Source: CAVYYW01 sp963772845
GTDB lineage: Bacteria > Bacillota > Bacilli > Bacillales > Sporolactobacillaceae
DNA: 10,343 bases
Assembly: GCA_963772845.1 (NCBI GenBank)
Contig: CAVYYW010000035.1
Location: 1 to 10,343, forward strand
Direction of reading: 5' to 3'
The notes below the pieces were generated by a model. The model saw only the letters and a program-made list of their open reading frames with translations. It was not told the DNA's origin and made no database searches. Numbering within the stretch: position 1 is the first letter of the stretch; every line of letters begins with the position of its first letter. Below are positions 5,932-10,343 of this stretch, in pieces. Both the position numbers and the translations under genes were made by a program.

Positions 5932-6741
5932 ATGGAAAAACATTTAATTGCTGTGGATTTAGACGGCTCTTTATTAACGGACAATAAAACAATCTCTCTG
6001 CGGACAAAAACAGCTCTAGCTAAAATGATTGAAATGGGCCATCATGTTGTCATCGCAACTGGCAGGCCATACCGTGCCAGTAAAGCTTATTATAAGGAGC
6101 TTCAGCTGACCACGCCTATTGTGAATTTTAATGGGGCTTATGTGCATCACCCGCTTAATGAGGCTTGGGGGGTATATCATTCACCACTAGATCTTGATAC
6201 GGTTCACCATTTGATTCAAACCTGTGAGGCCTATGATCTGTTAAATATAATGGTTGAAATTAAAGACGATGTCTATATTAAAAATCCCGATCCAAAGGCT
6301 CTGAATGCGTTTGCCCTTGGTGAACCTAAAATAATTACGGGAAATATTAAAGAAAACCTTCATACAGACCCTACCTGTATGCTGATTCACCCTCAAGAAA
6401 AGAATGTGGATGCCCTTCTTCATGACCTGAATCGGTTTCATGCGGATACCGTCAATCAGCTTTCCTGGGGAGCACCTTGGCATATGGTCGAAATTGTCAG
6501 ACCCGATGTAAATAAAGCGGTAGGACTGAAACGGATCGCTGAAGATTTCAACGTGCCACCTGAACGCATTATTGCGTTTGGCGATGAAATGAATGATAAA
6601 GAAATGATTGCCTTTGCCGGCCGAGGGATTGCAATGGGGAATGCAGCGCCCGCGATAAAAGAGATTGCCTATGATGTAACCTTGACTAATGAAGAAGATG
6701 GGATTGCCCGCTATTTGGAAAACCTTTTCGTTCTTGCCTAG
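5932..6741 (+). CDS. yitU: HAD-superfamily Cof-type phosphatase YitU
   Basis: This is a cytoplasmic phosphohydrolase of the Cof/HAD-IIB type (269 residues, normal length). Motif I is VDLDGSLL with nucleophile Asp9 and acid/base Asp11. Motif II is IATGRP with Thr43, the motif III lysine is probably Lys195, and motif IV is GDEMND (217-222). The C2-type cap lies between motifs II and III. In B. subtilis YitU is one of several broad HAD enzymes reported to dephosphorylate 5-amino-6-ribitylamino-uracil phosphate in riboflavin synthesis; that role here is by homology only. The start at 5932 is set by AAAGGA. A weak promoter candidate (TTGCGA at 5816, TATATA at 5841, spacing 19) lies upstream. Its TAG stop shares two bases with the opposite gene's stop, and no terminator follows. 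Confidence 0.93.
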   Translation: MEKHLIAVDLDGSLLTDNKTISLRTKTALAKMIEMGHHVVIATGRPYRASKAYYKELQLTTPIVNFNGAYVHHPLNEAWGVYHSPLDLDTVHHLIQTCEAYDLLNIMVEIKDDVYIKNPDPKALNAFALGEPKIITGNIKENLHTDPTCMLIHPQEKNVDALLHDLNRFHADTVNQLSWGAPWHMVEIVRPDVNKAVGLKRIAEDFNVPPERIIAFGDEMNDKEMIAFAGRGIAMGNAAPAIKEIAYDVTLTNEEDGIARYLENLFVLA

Positions 6742-7433
6742 TTATCTGAATTCAGGACAAGATGGGCAAAGCGATCATCATAAGTGGTCACTTGTTTTTC
6801 CTTTTTAAATGGAATGCGCTTTTTGAAAAAAGGCGCGTCGTAAACAAAGGTATGAAACTCTCCATTTTCTCCACAGGGATCCACATTTTTCGGCATCGCA
6901 TTTAAGAAGGACTCATCATAATCGCGCCCAAGCCAGTCAGCAGACAACTTTGTCTGGTCTACACACGTGATGACGGCCCTTATCCCACTATTTATAACAT
7001 TTAAAGCAATCTGTGATGTTTCAGCTCCCCATAATGGGAAACTGGCAATCAGGTTGTTTTTTTTCATGAGTGTTTCACGGTAAGTTCGTATATCTTCCAA
7101 AAAAAGATCTGCAAAGGCAATTTCCGAAATACCTTTATTTCTGTATAATCGTAATAGAGAAGCGAGTGTCGACTCATATGTTTTGTTGTCAGACCTCTGG
7201 GGTATGCTTACGATGTCATAGGGGAGTCCAATGGCCTTTAACTGTTCTTCTAAGAGCGATCGCGTGATTTCATGGAATGGAACACGGTTGTCTTCAGAAC
7301 TTAGCGTTGTAAATAAAGATGTCAATTGAATATGATCCTCTTGAATTAAAGACAGAAGGCCGAGCGCACTGTCTTTGCCCCCGCTCCATGAAAAGGCGAT
7401 TTTCTTTTTCTTTCCGTCATTCAATGGGTTCAT
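6738..7433 (-). CDS. PP-loop ATPase, DUF71/COG2102 (Dph6-like)
   Basis: This 231-residue protein is of the adenine nucleotide alpha-hydrolase (ATP pyrophosphatase) type. The PP-loop SGGKDS is at 17-22. IAFADLFLEDIRTYRE (105-120) and the end motif DPCGENGEFHTFVYDAPFF (185-203) are characteristic of DUF71. The eukaryotic and archaeal member, Dph6, amidates diphthine on EF-2. Bacteria lack diphthamide, so the automatic label 'diphthine-ammonia ligase' is misleading; comparative work on COG2102 suggested a cobamide-salvage role for some bacterial members. The substrate here is unknown, and no cobalamin genes are seen in the window. AAGGAG 10 bases upstream supports the ATG. It is divergent from the GNAT gene (73 bases between) and convergent with yitU. 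Confidence 0.88.
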   Translation of the reverse strand: MNPLNDGKKKKIAFSWSGGKDSALGLLSLIQEDHIQLTSLFTTLSSEDNRVPFHEITRSLLEEQLKAIGLPYDIVSIPQRSDNKTYESTLASLLRLYRNKGISEIAFADLFLEDIRTYRETLMKKNNLIASFPLWGAETSQIALNVINSGIRAVITCVDQTKLSADWLGRDYDESFLNAMPKNVDPCGENGEFHTFVYDAPFFKKRIPFKKEKQVTTYDDRFAHLVLNSDN

Positions 7434-7506
7434 AACAATCAGTCTCCTTGCTTTGAATTAAAAATCAGCACAACTTAAAGGTTATCATTGAAGAAGGGAG
7501 AGTGCC

Positions 7507-7962
7507 ATGATGCAGATTTATCACCTAACCAAAGAAGCATCCGAAGAGCTTAAGATTAAGGCAGCTGAGCTTTTTATGCAGCAGATTTCAGTTTCTCATA
7601 CTGAAGATTCTTTTGAGAAAGCCATGCAAGCCATTAATATGACGATTGCACCTGATTCTCAATCCCGTCTTGTACTGGCAGAAGAAGATGGTTCCCTGCT
7701 CGGCTTAGCTCTGCTGAATGTCGGAATCAGTTTACGAATCGGAACCCGGTACCTGTGGCTAAATGAATTGTATGTAAAAAACAGTTTCCGTAACAAAGGC
7801 ATAGGGAAAAAAATACTTCTGTACATCATCCACTGGGCTGAACACGAAGATATTAAAGCGATTGAACTTGAAACCGGCGTCAATAATTCTGTCACCAAGC
7901 ATATCTATCAATCACTTGGTTTTTACGAAATTGTTTCAAAACGTTATGGTTTTACTTTCTAA
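7507..7962 (+). CDS. GNAT-family N-acetyltransferase
   Basis: This is a cytoplasmic acetyl-CoA-dependent N-acyltransferase of 151 residues; the acceptor is unknown. Core motif A is seen as LNELYVKNSFRNKGIGKKIL (85-104), with the R-N-K-G-I-G pyrophosphate loop at 95-100. Motif B-like KHIYQSLGFYE (131-141) closes the fold. GGGAG lies 6 bases before the ATG at 7507 and 9 bases before a second ATG at 7510, so the start is uncertain by one codon. Only 73 bases separate it from the divergent DUF71 gene, leaving room for face-to-face promoters. A weak hairpin follows the stop. Confidence 0.9.
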   Translation: MMQIYHLTKEASEELKIKAAELFMQQISVSHTEDSFEKAMQAINMTIAPDSQSRLVLAEEDGSLLGLALLNVGISLRIGTRYLWLNELYVKNSFRNKGIGKKILLYIIHWAEHEDIKAIELETGVNNSVTKHIYQSLGFYEIVSKRYGFTF

Positions 7963-7989
7963 ACAGGAGGGTCAGTCCTCGCCTCTGTT
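7962..7989 (+). terminator. Weak hairpin after the GNAT gene
   Basis: AACAGGAGG (7962-7970) can pair with CCTCTGTT (7982-7989) with one bulged G. There is no T-run after it (AAGTATTTAG follows), so termination may be inefficient and some transcripts could continue toward the Nfu_N gene 100 bases on. Confidence 0.3.
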
Positions 7990-8090
7990 AAGTATTTAGT
8001 ATACAATAAATCTATACGCGTGACCTGAAACAGTGTCATCATAATTTGTCATAACGAATACGTAATCAAACATTTAAAAGGAGAGATTGG

Positions 8091-8348
8091 ATGAGTATTG
8101 ATATCCGTGTAGACCGCACACCAAATCCGAATGCTATGAAGTTTACTGCAGCAAATAAGATCATTGAAGGACGCCTTGCAGCAAAGAAAGGCGATTCAGT
8201 CGATCATCCGCTTGCCTCTGAACTTCTTGATCTGGACGGTGTCGATAATATTTTTGGCTACGAAGATTTTATTACAGTCAACAAAACCTTTGAAGCAGAC
8301 TGGGATGCCTTGCTTCCAAAAATTCAAGAGGTTTTCGAAAAACACTAA
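8091..8348 (+). CDS. Stand-alone Nfu/NifU N-terminal domain protein
   Basis: This 85-residue protein consists solely of the Nfu_N scaffold domain. TPNPNAMKF (10-18) matches the signature TPNPNxxKF, and LLDLDGVDNIFGYEDFITV (45-63) matches the second conserved block, ending with DWDALLPKI (70-78). In complete Nfu proteins this domain precedes a CxxC domain that binds the iron-sulfur cluster. Here that part is absent and there is no cysteine at all, so it cannot hold a cluster by itself. A partner or adaptor role is an inference. AAAAGGAG 7 bases upstream fixes the ATG. The gene ends at a strong terminator; a promoter was not clearly identified in the 130 bases upstream. Confidence 0.88.
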   Translation: MSIDIRVDRTPNPNAMKFTAANKIIEGRLAAKKGDSVDHPLASELLDLDGVDNIFGYEDFITVNKTFEADWDALLPKIQEVFEKH

Positions 8349-8357
8349 GATTTTTAT

Positions 8358-8400
8358 AAAAGAAACCCCCATTCTGCCTTTTAGAATGGGGGTTTCTTTT
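8358..8400. terminator. Strong bidirectional terminator
   Basis: An 18-bp perfect stem, AAAAGAAACCCCCATTCT (8358-8375) with AGAATGGGGGTTTCTTTT (8383-8400), surrounds a 7-base loop. T-rich tails exist on both strands. It lies between the convergent Nfu_N gene (ends 8348) and the YitT-family gene (ends 8422 on the minus strand) and should serve both. Confidence 0.95.
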
Positions 8401-8421
8401 CACATGCCGTTCAGTTCTCTG

Positions 8422-9279
8422 TTAATCTTCTTTTCTAAAGAATCCAAAGATCCCTGCTGTTTCAACTATATTAGTAAATGCTCCAGGATCCACATATTTA
8501 ATAATTTTCTCTAAGGTATATAGTTCATAGCGTGTAATAACAATCATAAGCATCTCTTTATCGCTTTCAGTGTAGGCGCCTTTCGCAGGGAGCCTTGTAA
8601 TGCCTCTGACCATTTCATCATGTATCGCCTTCTGAATTTCTTTTCCTTTGCTTGTTACAATCATTGCGGTCAATTTCGCATGGCGGGTATGAATGGCATC
8701 AATGACACGAGAACTTGCATAAAGCGTAACAAGGGTATATAAAGCTTCCTGCCAGCCAAAGAAGAACCCTGCAGAAAGCACGATCAATCCATTTAAAGTA
8801 AAGAAATAAATACCGATCGGTCTGTCGCTCATCCGCGAGAGAATCATGGCTACAATGTCCATACCGCCTGTCGATGCACCGAACTTGAGTGTCAGTCCCA
8901 CACCAATTGCACCAATCACTCCGCCAAATACCGCATTTAAAATAATATCATGGGTAAAGGCATGAATGGGCAGAACGGTTAAAAAGAACGTCGTAATGCC
9001 AACACTCAAAATACTGTATAGAGTAAAACGTTTTCCTACCTTCTTCCATCCAATATAAGCAACAGGAATATTTAATACCAGAAGGATAATACCTGTACTT
9101 ATATGCAAGGGCGTGACCTGAAGAAGAGTTGAGATCAGCTGGGCTATCCCTGTAAAACCGCTGGCAAGAACCTTGGCAGGTATAAGAAAGAAATTCAGGG
9201 ATGAAGCATTAAATAATGCCCCAATAATAACAATCATAATAATTTTTGCTTCGTTATATAAAACCTTTCCTCTATACAT
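8422..9279 (-). CDS. YitT-family (UPF0750, DUF161-DUF2179) membrane protein
   Basis: This is a multi-spanning cytoplasmic-membrane protein of unknown transport role (285 residues, normal length). Hydrophobic segments are at about 11-31, 58-78, 86-106, 112-132 and 156-175, with a possible further one near 178-190. The family motif GASTGGMDIVAMILSR (134-149) is present. The soluble C-terminal DUF2179 domain (about 205-276) contains GVR-like and KEMLMIVITRYEL (241-253) strands. Bacilli have several paralogues; its closeness to yitU fits the B. subtilis yitT position, but I do not assign the symbol. AGGGGG 6 bases upstream supports the ATG. A perfect inverted repeat lies 52-76 bases upstream, possibly in the leader. 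Confidence 0.9.
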   Translation of the reverse strand: MYRGKVLYNEAKIIMIVIIGALFNASSLNFFLIPAKVLASGFTGIAQLISTLLQVTPLHISTGIILLVLNIPVAYIGWKKVGKRFTLYSILSVGITTFFLTVLPIHAFTHDIILNAVFGGVIGAIGVGLTLKFGASTGGMDIVAMILSRMSDRPIGIYFFTLNGLIVLSAGFFFGWQEALYTLVTLYASSRVIDAIHTRHAKLTAMIVTSKGKEIQKAIHDEMVRGITRLPAKGAYTESDKEMLMIVITRYELYTLEKIIKYVDPGAFTNIVETAGIFGFFRKED

Positions 9280-9330
9280 CGAAGTCCCCCTATCCGGACA
9301 GCAGCCAATAATAGCTTTCCCTTATTTTCT

Positions 9331-9355
9331 CTTGAGAAAACAACCTTTTCTCAAG
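9331..9355. repeat. Perfect 10-bp inverted repeat upstream of the YitT-family gene
   Basis: CTTGAGAAAA (9331-9340) and TTTTCTCAAG (9346-9355) are exact reverse complements around CAACC. No T-run follows on either strand, so it is not a standard terminator. It could be an operator or a leader hairpin of the minus-strand gene. Confidence 0.75.
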
Positions 9356-9367
9356 GCAACATCTATC

Positions 9368-9397
9368 ACTATATCATCTGATCCACGCAGAGAACAA
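9368..9397 (-). promoter_or_regulatory. Possible promoter of the YitT-family gene
   Basis: On the minus strand TTGTTC (9392-9397) and TATAGT (9368-9373) are 18 bases apart. The -10 is good (5 of 6) but the -35 poor (3 of 6). A start near 9361 would put the inverted repeat at the very 5' end of an 80-base leader. Confidence 0.3.
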
Positions 9398-9523
9398 GAA
9401 CTTTTATTCAGTCATTCAAAAGAAATATAAAAGTTGCCACAGCAGGGTTTCCATCGATTGGACACATTGCCAGCTACAAGCTTCTTTTTCCTCTGGAAAC
9501 CAAAAAAATCTCTCTAAATAGGG

Positions 9524-9790
9524 TGGCCCCTGAAAAAGTCTGCCCGTTGTAAAGGTAGCTGTTGATTTCCGTTTGCTTTCCACGGGCGTTCTGCGAGCCT
9601 CCTGATGCCCACAGGATGTGGGTAGGATCAGTGTTGTCCCTGGACGTGACGTACATTGGCGCTCTTCCTTAAGGAGTCCTGCGGGGTTTTCAACTGTTGC
9701 TTTTCCCACGAGACTTTGAAATAGCCTCCTTGAATCAACACTGCACGAAGAAAATGCGGACGCCTTCTCGAGGAGGCTCACACCTTCTGC
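9524..9790 (-). repeat. Dispersed Bacillaceae-type repeat, copy 2 (rearranged)
   Basis: On the minus strand 9586-9524 reads CCCGTGGAAAGC ... GGAAATCAACAG ... GACTTTTTCAGGGGCC, matching copy 1 at 687-755 block by block with some lost bases. GGAGGCTCGCAGAACGC (9602-9586) matches GGAGGCTCGCTGAACGC of copy 1 but lies on the other side of the GTGGAAAGC block, so the modules are in a different order. A further CTCGAGGAGGCTCAC block lies at 9767-9781 in the opposite orientation. Outer limits are approximate. Confidence 0.65.
9602..9631. repeat. Hairpin inside repeat copy 2
   Basis: CCCACA (9608-9613) pairs with TGTGGG (9617-9622) across GGA, and the outer CTGAT (9602-9606) pairs with ATCAG (9627-9631) across a small internal loop. 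It lacks a T-run and is specific to this copy among the three seen. Confidence 0.5.
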
Positions 9791-9810
9791 CTTCATCAAC
9801 TGGACTATTG

Positions 9811-10193
9811 CCTTTGTCCTTCATTGTGCTTATGAAAGACATTTCACCTGTTTTTCCGGGTCCGCTTGTCCATTATCTTCCAAATGAACACCTTTTCTCC
9901 TGCTTTTAGACCCCGTTTGGTCGTTCATCACCCTTATGAACGCCCTTTCTCCTGCTTTTCGCCCCCGTTTGGTCGTTCATCGCCCTTATGAACGCCCTTT
10001 CTCCTGTTTTTGACCCCGTTTGGTCGTTCATCCGCCTTATGAACGCCCTTTCTCCTGTTTTTTGACCCGTTTGGTCGTTCATCCACCTTATGAACGCCCT
10101 TTCTCCTGCTTTTTGATCCCGTTTGGTCGTTCATCACCCTTATGAAGGACATTTCACATGTTTTTTCGGCTTCGTTTGTCTATTATCTTCCAA
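9811..10193. repeat. Tandem array of about eight 51-53 bp palindromic units
   Basis: Equivalent positions of the unit (the base opening GTTTGGTCGTTCAT or its variants) fall at 9812, 9864, 9915, 9967, 10018, 10069, 10121 and 10174, a steady 51-53 base period. The five central units (from 9915) are nearly identical in this block; the outer ones are diverged. Four central units contain CGTTCAT-N7-ATGAACG (9922-9942, 9974-9994, 10025-10045, 10076-10096). There are no unique spacers. Unit lengths vary by one base, which breaks any reading frame, so the array looks non-coding. Confidence 0.88.
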
Positions 10194-10237
10194 ACAAAAG
10201 CTTTCACTCCGGTTCCTTTTTATACTGTGGGAGAATT

Positions 10238-10343
10238 GTGGCCGTGCCCGTGGAAAGCGAGCAGCCAAGAGCGAAATCAACAGGCAATATGACACCGTGG
10301 GACTTTTTTAGTGGCCTCATCAGCGGATAAATCGAGATTATCC
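10238..10343 (+). repeat. Dispersed Bacillaceae-type repeat, copy 3 (runs to the window edge)
   Basis: GTGGCC at 10238 is followed directly by the block beginning GTGCCCGTGG (10244), identical to copy 1 for more than 20 bases, then GCGAAATCAACAG, GACACCG and GGGACTTTTTTAGTGGCC (ending 10316). Compared with copy 1 it lacks the A-rich stretch after the first GGCC. AGCGG after the last block matches copy 1 again, so the element probably continues beyond the window. Confidence 0.75.

Larger units (their letters stand above)
9280..10343. other. Gene-free, repeat-rich right flank
   Basis: No frame in this kilobase has a ribosome site plus a recognisable protein. It holds the YitT-family gene leader (9280-9400), a featureless AT-rich stretch (9400-9520), dispersed repeat copy 2 (9524-9790), a palindromic tandem array (9811-10193) and the start of dispersed repeat copy 3 (10238 to the edge). 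Open frames of 60-127 codons here are products of repeat composition. Confidence 0.75.

Noticed and set aside
8164..8514. Plus-strand 116-codon frame overlapping the Nfu_N gene
   Set aside because: Out-of-frame shadow that reads through the strong terminator at 8358-8400; no family resemblance.
9934..10152. Minus-strand 72-codon frame with 17-residue repeats such as DERPNGSKNRRKGVHK
   Set aside because: It is only the tandem DNA array read in frame. Units of 52 bases shift the frame, no ribosome site precedes it, and the palindromic stems explain the sequence conservation.
9811..10193. CRISPR array
   Set aside because: Units are contiguous and similar across their full length with no unique spacers, and there are no cas genes nearby.

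Overview
The window looks like chromosomal DNA of a low-to-moderate GC Firmicute of the family Bacillaceae. Strong AGGAGG-type ribosome sites precede almost every gene. The proteins resemble Bacillus subtilis MoeA, YitU, YitV and YitW, and related genes sit together as they do there. The DUF1659/DUF2922/YvrJ trio is also typical of this group. I cannot name a genus or species from the sequence alone.

Layout. Positions 1-929 hold no convincing gene. They contain one hairpin that could be a terminator (237-265) and one copy of a dispersed Bacillaceae-type repeat (651-830). A minus-strand molybdenum cofactor operon follows, moeA-mobB-moaE-moaD in transcription order (3466 down to 978), with every junction overlapping and a clear terminator at its end. 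Upstream on the same strand are yitW (SufT/MIP18-like iron-sulfur maturation protein) with its own promoter, then three tiny uncharacterised genes (YvrJ family, DUF2922, DUF1659), then the serine esterase yitV. The plus-strand HAD phosphatase yitU (5932-6741) diverges from yitV. It converges tail to tail with a PP-loop DUF71/COG2102 ATPase, the two stop codons sharing bases. A GNAT acetyltransferase and a stand-alone Nfu N-terminal-domain protein lie on the plus strand. They end at an 18-bp bidirectional terminator shared with a minus-strand YitT-family membrane protein.

From 9280 to the right edge there is again no credible gene. This stretch holds a perfect 10-bp inverted repeat in the yitT-family leader, a second and a third (partial) copy of the dispersed repeat, and a tandem array of about eight 51-53 bp units. 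Each well-conserved unit of the array carries a palindrome, CGTTCAT-N7-ATGAACG, whose loop varies while the stem does not.

How it fits together. MoaD and MoaE make up molybdopterin synthase, while MoeA and MobB act at metal insertion and nucleotide attachment or delivery. The other Moco genes (moaA, moaC, moeB, mobA) are not in the window. YitW and the Nfu_N protein both point to iron-sulfur maturation, but they are in separate transcripts, so a joint role is inference. I found no sign of a phage, a CRISPR array, a toxin-antitoxin pair or a complete transposon. The most unusual material is the palindromic tandem array with its bounding variant units and the uncharacterised three-gene cluster.
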